64,000 bases of DNA from Dokdonella sp. (lineage in GTDB: Bacteria > Pseudomonadota > Gammaproteobacteria > Xanthomonadales > Rhodanobacteraceae), in contig JADJQH010000002.1 of assembly GCA_016712865.1 (NCBI GenBank), positions 868,001-932,000 of the forward strand, in the 5' to 3' direction. The notes beneath the pieces were generated by a model. That model had not been told where the DNA came from. It did no database searches and saw only the letters and a list, made by a program, of their open reading frames with translations. Below are positions 43,466 through 52,917 of this stretch, piece by piece (within the stretch, counting starts at the first letter, position 1; every line of letters starts with the position of its first letter). The position numbers were made by a program, and so were the translations under genes.

Positions 43466-43510
43466 GAACACCATCGCTTGTGCTCGCTCCACCAGCCGTG
43501 GCTGGACGGC

Positions 43511-44854
43511 CTACAGCGGAAGGCTGATGCGTGCGACGCAGCCGCGTGCATCGCGACGATTTTCAAGCAGCAGGCTGCCGTCGTGGGCTTCGATGATCTG
43601 CCGTGCCAGCACCAGGCCAATTCCCGAGCCACCCGGTTTGGTGGTGAAGAACGGCACGAACAGGTTTTCACTGGGCGGCAGGCCGGAACCCGAGTCGATG
43701 ATCTCAAGCAGCAATGCTCCATCGGCTATCTGCCAACGGACCTTCACCACGCCTTGCATGGGCAGGCTGGCATCGACGGCGTTCTTCAGCAGATTGATGA
43801 GCGCCTGTTCGATCTGATCGGCGTCGGCATCGAGTTGCAGCTCGGGCCCCGACTCGATCTGTACCGGCATGCGCTGTTCAAGTTCGACAACCCGGCGAAT
43901 GAGCGCGGCAAGTTCAAAGCGGCGCCGGCTTGGCGGCGGCAAACGTGCCAGCGCGGTGTAGCGCGACATGAAGCGCGCCAGCCCTTCGGCGCGATCACCA
44001 ATCACGCCCAATGCCGTGCTCGCATCTTCGCGCCAGTCGGCAGGCAGGGGTTCGGACGCCAGTACCTTGGCCAGGGTCGCCGCCATCGAGCGGATCGGCG
44101 CCAGCGAATTGTTGAGCTCATGCCCGAGCACCCGCAGCAGGCGCTGCCAGGCGAGGCGCTCTTCCTCGCGCAGAGTGCGGCTCAGGTCGGTGATGACCAG
44201 CAGGTGATGCGGGCGACCTTCTTCGCGGAACAGGCCGGGACGTACTTCCCAGCGTCCGCTGCCACCGGCAAAGCTGCGCTCGCTGATGGTGGTCTCATCC
44301 AGCGCCAGCCAATCATCAAGGCCCAGCTCACCGGCGGACCTGCCGAGCAAACGACCCGGCACCGCACCCAGCAGGCGTTCGGCGGCGGGATTGGCGAGTT
44401 TGAGATTGCCCCTCGCATCGAAGGCCAGAACCGCGATGTCGAGCACCGCGATCACCTTGACCAGCAATGCGCTCTTTTCCTCCACCGCAAGGCGCTGCTC
44501 GCGCAGGGTCTGCGCCAGCATGTTGATTTCCGCCACCACCTCGCCAATCGCATCGCCACGTCGCGCATGGGTTCCGCGCAGGCTGTAGTCGCCCTCGCGG
44601 AGGGCTTCGAGCAGATTGGACATGGTGCGCAGCGGATACACGGCACGCCGGCGGAACTCGAAGGCAATCAGCACGGTGAACACAAGCACGGCTGCCAACA
44701 CGCCCCATGCGTAGGGTCGCAAGGGGGCGCGCATCAGCAGCACGCTCAGGGTCAGCAGTGCCGGCAACGCGACCAACAGTGCGCCGAACAGCAGTCGCGT
44801 TTCAAAACTCCAGCGTCGGCTGCGCGGGCGGGGTGGGAATTGATCCATGCTCAC
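43511..44854 (-). CDS. Sensor histidine kinase, NtrY-like
   Basis: A 447-residue inner-membrane kinase. Two helices (about 20-42 and 48-66) have almost no periplasmic loop, followed by a HAMP-like segment (72-125) and a PAS domain (132-225, LDIAVLAFDARGNLKLANPA). The H-box has His245 in GHELNNSLAPI, the N-box is NLLKNAVDAS, and the ATP motifs are IDSGSGLPP and GSGIGLVLARQI. The tiny periplasmic part suggests sensing in the membrane or cytosol. It is probably the partner of the NtrC-like regulator at 45264-46652, from which a 409-base repeat-filled gap separates it. Confidence 0.9.
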   Translation of the reverse strand: MSMDQFPPRPRSRRWSFETRLLFGALLVALPALLTLSVLLMRAPLRPYAWGVLAAVLVFTVLIAFEFRRRAVYPLRTMSNLLEALREGDYSLRGTHARRGDAIGEVVAEINMLAQTLREQRLAVEEKSALLVKVIAVLDIAVLAFDARGNLKLANPAAERLLGAVPGRLLGRSAGELGLDDWLALDETTISERSFAGGSGRWEVRPGLFREEGRPHHLLVITDLSRTLREEERLAWQRLLRVLGHELNNSLAPIRSMAATLAKVLASEPLPADWREDASTALGVIGDRAEGLARFMSRYTALARLPPPSRRRFELAALIRRVVELEQRMPVQIESGPELQLDADADQIEQALINLLKNAVDASLPMQGVVKVRWQIADGALLLEIIDSGSGLPPSENLFVPFFTTKPGGSGIGLVLARQIIEAHDGSLLLENRRDARGCVARISLPL

Positions 44855-44927
44855 TTTTCATCCGGCGGCTAAGATGTGAGGAAACAGGTTACAAGAACAA
44901 GGGGAACCCTGATTCTTTTTCTCTTGC

Positions 44928-45160
44928 CGTCATTCCGGCGCAAGCCGGAACCCATTTGGCTTTTGCAAACATGCCATGAGAATCAAGATGGATCCCGGCT
45001 TGCGCCGGGAAGACGGCCTGCCGTGTGGTGCCCAAATCCGCGCGGGGAACCATCCTTTATTGAAGGCCGTTCACGGCCGACAAGGATGACAACCATTGAA
45101 CCAAAAAGCGTCGCGCTTGCCGTCATTCCGGCGCAAGCCGGAACCCTTTTGGCTTTTGAA
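44928..45160. repeat. GTCATTCCGGCGCAAGCCGGAA-type repeats
   Basis: Two direct copies of CCGTCATTCCGGCGCAAGCC (44928 and 45120) and one inverted copy (GATCCCGGCTTGCGCCGGGA, about 44991) lie in the gap between the response regulator and the kinase. Each contains a GGCGCAAGCC dyad. There is no coding potential. Confidence 0.85.
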
Positions 45161-45263
45161 AGCATTTCAACCTGAGCCTTTCGGCAGGCTCAGGTCAAAC
45201 TGCACGCCGAACGTGCGAAGCCGAAGGACACGGATTGCCATCCAATGCATGCACATTTGCACG

Positions 45264-46652
45264 TCATTCGATGCCGTATTTTTCCATGCGCCGGTACAAG
45301 GCCGGGCGGCTGAGGCCAAGCAGGGTGGCCGCGCGCTGGATGTTGCCGCCGGTTTTCTCCAGCGCCTGGCGAACCATGCGTTTCTCGGCTTCCTCGACGG
45401 TCACCTGTCCGACTGCGGGAACCGCCCCCATGGCACCGGCACCGACCGCAACGCTGTCGGCATTGAGGTTGAGTGCAGACGCATCCAGCGCACCGGCAGC
45501 GGCCATCAGCACCGCGCGTTCGATGCTGTGTGCAAGCTCGCGCACATTGCCCGGCCAGGCATAGGCCGACATGGCATTGAGTGCCGATGGTGCAAAACGC
45601 AAGTCGTCGCGTTGGTAGCGCTGGGCAAAACGCTGCAGGAAGGACTGCGCCAGCAAGGGAATGTCCTCGCCGCGTTCGCGCAATGGCGGCAGGTGCAGTT
45701 CCACGGTGTTGAGGCGGAACAGCAGATCCTTGCGGAAGGTGCCACCGGCGACTTCAGCGGCAAGGTCGGCGTTGGTGGCTGAAATCAGGCGCACATCCAC
45801 TTTCAGGGTGCGCGAGGAGCCCACCCGCTCCAGTTCGCCATCCTCCAGCACGCGCAACAACTTGGGTTGCTGGGCCAGCGGAATGTTGGCGATCTCGTCG
45901 AGAAACAGGCTGCCGCCATCGGCCAATTCAAAGCGGCCAATGCGGTCCGTCTTGGCATCGGTGAAGGCACCACGCACATGGCCAAACATCTCGGCTTCGA
46001 AAACGGTTTCCGGAATGCCGCCCATGTTGACCTTGACGAAGCTGGCTTCGGCACGCTTCGAGGCGTCGTGCAGCAGGCGGGCGATGACGCCCTTGCCGGT
46101 ACCGTTCTCGCCAAGGATCAGCACATTGGCATCGGAGGGCGCCACCCTCGCCAGGCGTTCCAGCAGCGAGCGCATGGATGCCGATTCCGCGATGAATCCT
46201 TCCGCTGCCGGTCCACGCAGCAAGCGGTTCTCGGCTTGCAGGCGTTGCCCGCGCCGACGTGCGCGTGCGAGTGCATGCTGGTTGCCGAGCACGCTCATCA
46301 AGCGCGCGTTGTCCCACGGCTTCTCGATGAAATCACCGGCACCGTGGCGCATGGCTTCCACCGCAACCTGGATGCTGCCCCAGGCGGTCATCACCACCAC
46401 CGGCAAGTCCGCATCGAAAGCCTTCAGTTCGGCCAGAAGCTCCATGCCTTCCGCACCCGAGGTGGTGTCGCGGGTGTAGTTGAGGTCGATCAGTGCCACG
46501 TCGAATTGGCGTTCACGTGCAGCCGCCAGCGCCTGCGCCGGACTCTCCACGGCGGTGCAGCCCCAGCCCTCGCTCTTGAGCAGAAGGCGCAGCGCCTCGC
46601 GCACGTCGCGCTGGTCATCGGCGATGAGGATGTTGGGTCGATTCATTGCCAT
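45264..46652 (-). CDS. Sigma-54-dependent response regulator, NtrC-like
   Basis: A 462-residue protein. The receiver domain (1-120) has phospho-acceptor Asp56 (VALIDLNY). The AAA+ domain (about 155-390) has Walker A GENGTGKG at 181-188 and Walker B GGSLFLDEIAN. The sigma-54-contact loop reads GAFTDA (228-233) instead of GAFTGA. The Fis-type helix-turn-helix (about 430-460) is NIQRAATLLGLSRPALYRRM. Start at 46652 or 46646, both overlapping the vapC stop, so it is coupled to the TA and exporter genes upstream. It probably controls the export operon together with the downstream kinase; sigma-54 target sites were not identified. Confidence 0.92.
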   Translation of the reverse strand: MAMNRPNILIADDQRDVREALRLLLKSEGWGCTAVESPAQALAAARERQFDVALIDLNYTRDTTSGAEGMELLAELKAFDADLPVVVMTAWGSIQVAVEAMRHGAGDFIEKPWDNARLMSVLGNQHALARARRRGQRLQAENRLLRGPAAEGFIAESASMRSLLERLARVAPSDANVLILGENGTGKGVIARLLHDASKRAEASFVKVNMGGIPETVFEAEMFGHVRGAFTDAKTDRIGRFELADGGSLFLDEIANIPLAQQPKLLRVLEDGELERVGSSRTLKVDVRLISATNADLAAEVAGGTFRKDLLFRLNTVELHLPPLRERGEDIPLLAQSFLQRFAQRYQRDDLRFAPSALNAMSAYAWPGNVRELAHSIERAVLMAAAGALDASALNLNADSVAVGAGAMGAVPAVGQVTVEEAEKRMVRQALEKTGGNIQRAATLLGLSRPALYRRMEKYGIE

Positions 46653-47065
46653 GGGTTGACCAGTCCAAGCCCGTAGCGCGAGAAATCACCGACATTGCGT
46701 GTGACCACTGCAAGATCATGCTCAAGCGCCGTTGCGGCAAGCAAAGCATCCATCAGCGGTGGGGGCTTGCCACTACGCCTGCCCTCACCCAGCAATTGTC
46801 CCCAACGCACGGCGAGGCTCGCATCCACGTTGAAGATGCGATCCTCGAAGTCAGGCAGCACTTCGTCCTGCAACCACGCCTTGAGCGTCTTCGCCTTGCC
46901 GGCCTGATCCAGTGAGGCAATGCCTTGCTCGATCTCGGTGATGCTGACGACACTGAGAAACAACTGTTCCGGTGCCTTCGCCAGAATCCAGTCGCGAACC
47001 CGCGTCGAAGGACGTGGGCGGGTTGCCTCGAAAATCACACAGGTATCGAGCAGGTAACCGCGCAT
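46643..47065 (-). CDS. vapC: VapC-family PIN-domain toxin
   Basis: A 140-residue PIN-domain endonuclease toxin. Acidic active-site residues: Asp in YLLDTCVIFE, Glu in VSITEIEQGIA, Asp in LMDALLAATA and Asp in LAVVTRNVGDF. The C-terminus resembles the FitB/VapC type. It overlaps the antitoxin by one base and overlaps the regulator start at its 3' end, so it is locked into the operon. Confidence 0.9.
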   Translation of the reverse strand: MRGYLLDTCVIFEATRPRPSTRVRDWILAKAPEQLFLSVVSITEIEQGIASLDQAGKAKTLKAWLQDEVLPDFEDRIFNVDASLAVRWGQLLGEGRRSGKPPPLMDALLAATALEHDLAVVTRNVGDFSRYGLGLVNPWQ

Positions 47066-47310
47066 TACCCAAGATCCACTTTGCGCCCGCTATCGCGCGA
47101 GCGCTGGATCTTCAGCTCGACCTTGGGCGCGGTTCTCCACCAACCCTTGCCGGATTGTCGACTACCACGCTTGAGGCGACGCAATTCTTCAATGGCCACA
47201 ACCGCCACCTCTTCCTTGCCGCGCACGGTGATCACTTGCGGCCCCTTGCTTTTGGCTGCCTTGACCAATTCACTCAGTCGGTTCTTGGCTTCTTGCAATT
47301 GCCAGTTCAT
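47065..47310 (-). CDS. Phd/YefM-type antitoxin
   Basis: An 81-residue antitoxin: NWQLQEAKNRLSELVKAAKS, then GPQVITVRGKEEVAVVAIEE is the typical Phd/YefM N-terminal DNA-binding fold. The basic C-terminus contacts the toxin. It starts 14 bases after the upstream ATPase stop and overlaps vapC by one base. Confidence 0.88.
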   Translation of the reverse strand: MNWQLQEAKNRLSELVKAAKSKGPQVITVRGKEEVAVVAIEELRRLKRGSRQSGKGWWRTAPKVELKIQRSRDSGRKVDLG

Positions 47311-47324
47311 GTGCCCTTCTCCAT

Positions 47325-48071
47325 CTAGCCAGTCTGGCCAGATGATACGCCGCCTGTCTCGACCCAGCCATCCTGCAGCCGGATCACCCGCTGCGCCTCG
47401 TTGGCAAACGCCTCGTTGTGGGTAACCTGGATGATGCTGGTTCCTTCTGCGTGCAACTGGTGCAACAAGTCCATGATCATGCGCGCCTGGCTTGAATGCA
47501 GGGCGCCGGTCGGCTCGTCGGCCAGCAACAGGCGTGGCCGCGTGATCACGGCACGCGCCACCGCCACCAGTTGCTGTTGGCCACCGGAGAGCTGCGCCGG
47601 GTAGAGATCCTTCTTGCCGACGATCTGGAAGCGATCGAGCAGGTCGGCCACCCGCGCGGCGCGCTCCCTGGCCGGCACATCCCGGTACTGCAGGGGCAGA
47701 TCGAGATTCTCGCGCACGCTGAGCTCATCGATCAGGTGGTAGTGCTGGAAGATGAATCCGATTTTTTCCCGTTGCAGTTGCTGGCGTTGCTTGGGATTCA
47801 GCGTTTCCACCGCGATGCCATCCAGGCGATAGCTGCCCTGCCAGTCGTGATCCATGAGGCCGAGCACATTGAGCAGCGAGCTCTTGCCCGCCCCCGACGG
47901 CCCCATCACGCTGACAAACGCGCCCTCGGCGATCTCCATGTTGATGTTGCGCAGCACCCAACTGCGACCCGTCGCCAACGGGTATGATTTTTCCAGATTG
48001 CAAAGCTGCAACAGGCTCATGCGTTGTGTTCCCGATTCAGGATGTTGTGCGACATGTGCGGGCATGCTCAT
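47325..48071 (-). CDS. ABC transporter ATP-binding protein (MacB/LolD type), second ATPase of the cluster
   Basis: A 248-residue ATPase. Walker A GPSGAGKS, Q-loop FIFQHYHL, signature LSGGQQQLVAVARA, Walker B LLLADEPTG and H-loop VTHNEAF are intact. The D-loop reads GALHSS rather than the usual xxLDxx, so the D-loop Asp is His. Its ATG overlaps the stop of the upstream permease (ATGA). It should energise the adjacent FtsX-type permeases. Confidence 0.9.
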   Translation of the reverse strand: MSMPAHVAQHPESGTQRMSLLQLCNLEKSYPLATGRSWVLRNINMEIAEGAFVSVMGPSGAGKSSLLNVLGLMDHDWQGSYRLDGIAVETLNPKQRQQLQREKIGFIFQHYHLIDELSVRENLDLPLQYRDVPARERAARVADLLDRFQIVGKKDLYPAQLSGGQQQLVAVARAVITRPRLLLADEPTGALHSSQARMIMDLLHQLHAEGTSIIQVTHNEAFANEAQRVIRLQDGWVETGGVSSGQTG

Positions 48072-50473
48072 TCACGCCGCAGGGCGACCATGGGGTCGGT
48101 GGCCGCCGCGCGACTGGCCGGCAACCAGCAGGCAATCCCGGCAATCACGCCCACAAGCCCGAGCACCAGACTCCAGGTCAAGGGATCGTTGAAGGGTATG
48201 CCGATCAAGCGTCCGCTCATCGCACGCGCTACCGCCAGGCCCAAGCCAAGGCCAAGCAGCAAGCCAACGACGACCAGGTTGCCGCCCTGGCGCATGATCA
48301 TCGCGCGGATCCGGCCGCGTGTCGCGCCCATAGCCATGCGCACGCCCATTTCCGCATTGCGCCGGCGAATCGAAAAACTGAGAACGGCGGCCAAGCCGAT
48401 CGCGGCAAGCAGCAGCGCACCCAGGGCAAACCCACCCAAGGCCTCAATAAGCGCACGACGTGAACCCAGGGTGGAAGCAATGCGCGTGGCCAAGGGTTCA
48501 TTGGTGCCGACGGTGGTTCCCGGCGCACTTTGCTGGATGGCGCGACGCACGCTTTCGGCAATGGCAGCGGGATCACCCGAAGCATGGCTGACCAGCCAGA
48601 ACACCGGCAGCGGCGCGGCGTTGAATTGGTAGACGGTCGGCAGATTGTCGGTTTCGTCGAGGCTTTCGTGCTTCACCGTGCGCGCCACGCCAATGATGGG
48701 CGCACGACGAAATCCTCCTTGCGCATCGGTTGCAAGCTCAACGTAGGCGCTGAGTGGATCGACGCCTTGAAGGAAACGCCTGCGGAACAACTCATCGACA
48801 ATGACACCGCTGCTGCCGGGGTGATCGGCGTCGTTGAATTCGCGCCCCGCCAGCAGGCCGATGCCGAGCGTGGACAGGTAACCGGGCCCCACCGAGCGCG
48901 TGCGCGCCTGCAGGTTGTCGGGCTGATTCGGCATGCGGATCGAACCCACCATCTCCCAGCCGCTGAAGGGCGGCGCGGTGGACACCGCCACGCGATTGAT
49001 ACCCGGCAGGCTTTCCACCGCGGCATGGATGCGCTCGACCACGGGCGCATAACGTGTCGCATCCGTGGCCGGATCAAAAGCTGCACCGGCCGTGGTGACT
49101 CCGACCGGATCGACCAGGGTCAGCAGCACACCACGCGAATCAAAGCCGCGATCCGCATCGGACAAGTTGAGCGCGCTGCGCAGCAGCAGGCCTTCGCTGC
49201 CCAGCAGGGCCGTGGTCAGCATGACCTGGGCCACCAACATGGCCGGACGCAGGCGGCCCATGCCACCCACGCCACTGCGGCTGGACAACTGCGATGCGCG
49301 TGCGGAAACCAGTGCGGCGATCAGGCCGCTGGCCATGGTGATCACGCCCACCAGCAAGGCACTCGACAGGCTGGCCGCACCGAAGGTCACGCCCTGGGGT
49401 AGATCCTGCGGCAGCAAATCGCGGGACACCAACACACGCAACAGCGCGGGCGTCAGGGCCAGGCCGAGCACAACGCCAAGCACGACCGGCGGTGCGAGAT
49501 CGGCGAGCACGGTCTTTGCAATCGAGCGCTCGCTGGCGCCGAGCGCGCGACGCACATCCAGTTCGCGACGACGCACGAGCAAGCGATCCAGTTGCAGGTT
49601 GACCAGGTTGGCAAGCACGGCCACCAGCAGGATCAGTGCCGCAATCTGCAACCAGGTGAGCGCATGGAAATAGCCGCTGGCGTAGCGATCCCGCCACGCG
49701 CGCGCGCCGGCCACAACGCCGGCATTGCTGCGCAGTCCATCCAGGCTGGCGTCACGCGCGAGGATGGCATCGAGCGCCACCTGCGCCTGTTCCAGCTCGA
49801 CGCCCGGCGCCATGCGCGCCACCACATCGATCATGCCGACGTTGCCCTGCCGGTTGAGCTCGCGCTCCGCATCGCTCATCACGAAGGGTCGCCAGGCCTC
49901 GATGGAGGCATCCGGAAACGCAAACGATGGCGGCATCACGCCAATAACGCGATACACCCGGTCGGTGAAGCGAATGTCCTTGCCGATCACCTGTGGATCG
50001 GCATTGAAGCGGCTGCGCCAGATGGCATCGCCAAGCAGGATGACGGCATCATTTCCTGCACGCGCATCATCGGCCTGGAAGCCACGCCCCAGCGCGGGCG
50101 CAATGCCCAGCACCTGCTGAAAATTCTCCGTCACTCGCGCCATCTGCCAGGTGCGACCGTCCTCGCCACCGCCGCGCACACGCGCAACACCGAGGGCGCC
50201 GCTGAAATGGGCGGTATCGGCAATCACCGCCTGGCGCAGGTTTTCCGTGAGGCCCACGTCGAACCCGTAGTTGACCAGGCGTGCCTGCAGTTCCACCAGG
50301 CGCTCGCCATCGACATACGGCAATGCCTTCCAGCGCAGCGCATGGATGGCGGAAAACGCACTGGCATTGAAGGCCACCACAGCAGCAACCAGCACGGTCA
50401 CGATGAGTGCAAACAAGGGCGTGCGCAGTTGGCGACGCAAGAGGCTGGAAATCGCGTTCATCGGAAGTTCCAC
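48068..50473 (-). CDS. MacB/FtsX-type ABC permease 4
   Basis: An 801-residue permease with a membrane helix at the N-terminus (about 20-45), a large periplasmic MacB-type domain, and a duplicated set of FtsX segments in the middle and at the C-terminus (LLVAVLANLVNLQLDRLLVR; IGLAAVLSFSIRRRNAEMGV), ending DPMVALRRE. The family couples cytosolic ATP hydrolysis to periplasmic export without carrying substrate through the membrane. The GTG start at 50473 follows directly on the preceding stop; an ATG at 50461 is the alternative. Overlaps the ATPase gene by four bases. Confidence 0.9.
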   Translation of the reverse strand: MELPMNAISSLLRRQLRTPLFALIVTVLVAAVVAFNASAFSAIHALRWKALPYVDGERLVELQARLVNYGFDVGLTENLRQAVIADTAHFSGALGVARVRGGGEDGRTWQMARVTENFQQVLGIAPALGRGFQADDARAGNDAVILLGDAIWRSRFNADPQVIGKDIRFTDRVYRVIGVMPPSFAFPDASIEAWRPFVMSDAERELNRQGNVGMIDVVARMAPGVELEQAQVALDAILARDASLDGLRSNAGVVAGARAWRDRYASGYFHALTWLQIAALILLVAVLANLVNLQLDRLLVRRRELDVRRALGASERSIAKTVLADLAPPVVLGVVLGLALTPALLRVLVSRDLLPQDLPQGVTFGAASLSSALLVGVITMASGLIAALVSARASQLSSRSGVGGMGRLRPAMLVAQVMLTTALLGSEGLLLRSALNLSDADRGFDSRGVLLTLVDPVGVTTAGAAFDPATDATRYAPVVERIHAAVESLPGINRVAVSTAPPFSGWEMVGSIRMPNQPDNLQARTRSVGPGYLSTLGIGLLAGREFNDADHPGSSGVIVDELFRRRFLQGVDPLSAYVELATDAQGGFRRAPIIGVARTVKHESLDETDNLPTVYQFNAAPLPVFWLVSHASGDPAAIAESVRRAIQQSAPGTTVGTNEPLATRIASTLGSRRALIEALGGFALGALLLAAIGLAAVLSFSIRRRNAEMGVRMAMGATRGRIRAMIMRQGGNLVVVGLLLGLGLGLAVARAMSGRLIGIPFNDPLTWSLVLGLVGVIAGIACWLPASRAAATDPMVALRRE

Positions 50474-52906
50474 TCATTCATCGCGCAACGCGACCATAGG
50501 ATCGACGCGCAAGGCCCGTCGCGTCGGCAGGAGTCCGGCAACCAGTACGGCCAGCAGCAACACGCCCACCACGCCGATGTAGACCCAGGGATCGGAGCCG
50601 GCGCCTTTCAGCGTGAGTCCCGCCAGGGCACGCGAGCACAACCAGGCCAGCGGCAGTCCGACCAGCAGTCCGCCGATCACCTGTCGACCGGCACGCGCGA
50701 GGATCATGCCGAGGATTGCCCGGGAATCCGCGCCCATGGCCCGACGCACGCCGATCTCGCGGGTGCGTCTGGCCACGTCGAAGGCGAGCACTGCGTAAAT
50801 GCCGGCCACGGCCAGCAACAGGGCAAAGCCCGCAAACACGGAGAACATGCTGGCCAGCAGGTCGCTGCTCCAGAGCATGCGTTCGCGCCATTCATTCATG
50901 CTGCGCAGCCAGTACACCGGTTGGTCCGCGTCGATGGCGAGCACCGCTTCGCGGATCGATTGGCCGAGCGCGGCGGCCTTGCCATCGGCGCGCACGGCCA
51001 CGCTGAAGAATGCCGGTGCGGTCTGGCTTGCGGGACGAAACACGTTGCCATCGCCACGGTGCGCAGCCAGTCGCGCACTTTCCTCGAAGTAATTGGCCTG
51101 CACGCTGTCGGCAACCACGCCGACCACCTCAAGCGATTCCGCGCTGTCCTCGCGCGGCGACAATCGCAGATGCTTGCCGATGGCGCTTTGTCCTGGCCAG
51201 GCCGTCTCGGCCAGGCGCGCGCTGATGACCGCCACCGGCACGCTGTCCGCGCGATCACGTTCATCGAACAGGCGACCTTCGCGCAGGCGGATGCCGAAAA
51301 CATCGAAGAAGCCCGCGCTGACGCTGGATGCCCATGCCTGCGGCAAGCTGGAGTCGCGATCAACCACATCGCCCTCACGCGCGTAGTCCTGCCGCTCGTA
51401 ACCCATCAGCGGAAGACTGCTGGCGATGGCGGCCTGACGCACACCGGGCAAGTGCGCAAGGCGCTCGCTCAGGGATGCGGCAAAGCGCTCGCGTGCGGCT
51501 GGCTCCGCGTACTGTGCCGCAGGCAATCCGATGCGCGCGGTCATCACCTGGTCCGTGTCGATGCCCAGCGGCTTTGCCTGTGCGGAAACCGCGCTGCGGA
51601 TCGCAATGCCCGCGCCGACCAGCAGGATCAGCGAGAGGGCCACTTCGGCACCGACCAGAAGGCGCGCCAGACGCCCGCGCTCTCCGATGCCGCCGCCTTG
51701 GCGCAACACCGCCTGCACATCCACGCGACCGGCGCGCAGTGCGGGCACCAGTCCGGCCACCAGCGCCGTCACCAAGGCGATGCCGGCGGTGAACAACCAG
51801 TCACGCGCGTCACCGGAAAAATCCACCCAGTACGGTGTCTGTGCCGGGGTATCGGCCATGACGCCTTCCATCACGTGTGCAGCGCCCAGCGTTGCCAGCC
51901 AGCCCAGCAGCGTGGCTGCCAGTGCCAGCAGCAATGTTTCGCACAACACCTGCTGGATCAGGCGCGAACGCCCCGCTCCCAGTGCGGAACGCACGGCCAG
52001 CTCACGCGCACGCGCCGCAAAGCGCGCCATCACCAGACTCGCCACGTTGGCACAGGCAATCAGCAGCACCAGCAACACCGCAACAAACATCGCCACATTG
52101 GCCTGGCGAATCTGCGGCAAGACGAAATAATCGCCGAGTGCCACCACGCTGGCCGCATCGCCGCGCAGCTTTTCCTTGCGCTGTTCGGCCAGGTTGCTGA
52201 CCAGGGTAGCGAACCCGGCGCGAGCCTGCGGCAGGGACTGGCCGTCACGCAAACGCCCGAAGCCATTGACCAGCGGCGCCGACTCATCCGCTGCGGCAAT
52301 CCGGTCAAGGCCGAGCGGCGTCCACACCGATTCCTCGATCGGGAAGGCAAAACGCTCCGGCATGATGCCGACGACACGGGTGGGCGTGCCGTTGATGCGA
52401 ATGTCGCGGCCAAGCACGCCGGGATCGGCATTGAAGCGCAGCTTCCACAGCTGATCACCAATCAAGGCAACCGGCATGGCCCCGGCCCTGGCATCGTCGG
52501 CCAGGAAATCGCGGCCAAGCTGCGGCTGCACGCCGAGCGTGGCAAAGGCATCGGTGCTCACGCGCGCACCGGAGACGCGCTCAGGCGGGCCTTCGAGTCC
52601 GCCCAGGTTCATGGTTGCCGTCGCATACGCGGCAAGCGATTGCAGGCTGGATTGCCGATCACGGAACTCAAGCCAATCCAGCATTGGCAGGGAGAGCCTG
52701 CGCTGTCCGCTTTCGCTGTCGGTGTACTGGACATGCAGCAACTGCTCGGGATGCGCGAACGGCAGCGGTTTCAGCGAATAGGCATTGATCGCGCCGAACA
52801 TGAAGATGCTGAGGCCAATGCCCATGCCGAGCATGAGCACCGTCACCAGGGTGAAAACGGGAGTGCGCAGCAGTGCGCGTGCAGCCATGTGCAGATTGAC
52901 GAGCAT
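50474..52906 (-). CDS. MacB/FtsX-type ABC permease 3
   Basis: An 810-residue paralogue: N-terminal ARALLRTPVFTLVTVLMLGM helix, periplasmic domain (VSGARVSTDAFATLGVQPQLG), mid FtsX segment (LIACANVASLVMARFAARAR) and C-terminal set (GIYAVLAFDVARRTREIGVR), ending DPMVALRDE. The ATG at 52906 has GAGGA upstream; an ATG at 52921 overlaps the previous stop (ATGA) and would add MRNSE. Translation is likely coupled to the upstream permease. Confidence 0.9.
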   Translation of the reverse strand: MLVNLHMAARALLRTPVFTLVTVLMLGMGIGLSIFMFGAINAYSLKPLPFAHPEQLLHVQYTDSESGQRRLSLPMLDWLEFRDRQSSLQSLAAYATATMNLGGLEGPPERVSGARVSTDAFATLGVQPQLGRDFLADDARAGAMPVALIGDQLWKLRFNADPGVLGRDIRINGTPTRVVGIMPERFAFPIEESVWTPLGLDRIAAADESAPLVNGFGRLRDGQSLPQARAGFATLVSNLAEQRKEKLRGDAASVVALGDYFVLPQIRQANVAMFVAVLLVLLIACANVASLVMARFAARARELAVRSALGAGRSRLIQQVLCETLLLALAATLLGWLATLGAAHVMEGVMADTPAQTPYWVDFSGDARDWLFTAGIALVTALVAGLVPALRAGRVDVQAVLRQGGGIGERGRLARLLVGAEVALSLILLVGAGIAIRSAVSAQAKPLGIDTDQVMTARIGLPAAQYAEPAARERFAASLSERLAHLPGVRQAAIASSLPLMGYERQDYAREGDVVDRDSSLPQAWASSVSAGFFDVFGIRLREGRLFDERDRADSVPVAVISARLAETAWPGQSAIGKHLRLSPREDSAESLEVVGVVADSVQANYFEESARLAAHRGDGNVFRPASQTAPAFFSVAVRADGKAAALGQSIREAVLAIDADQPVYWLRSMNEWRERMLWSSDLLASMFSVFAGFALLLAVAGIYAVLAFDVARRTREIGVRRAMGADSRAILGMILARAGRQVIGGLLVGLPLAWLCSRALAGLTLKGAGSDPWVYIGVVGVLLLAVLVAGLLPTRRALRVDPMVALRDE

Positions 52907-52917
52907 TTCGCTGTTCC

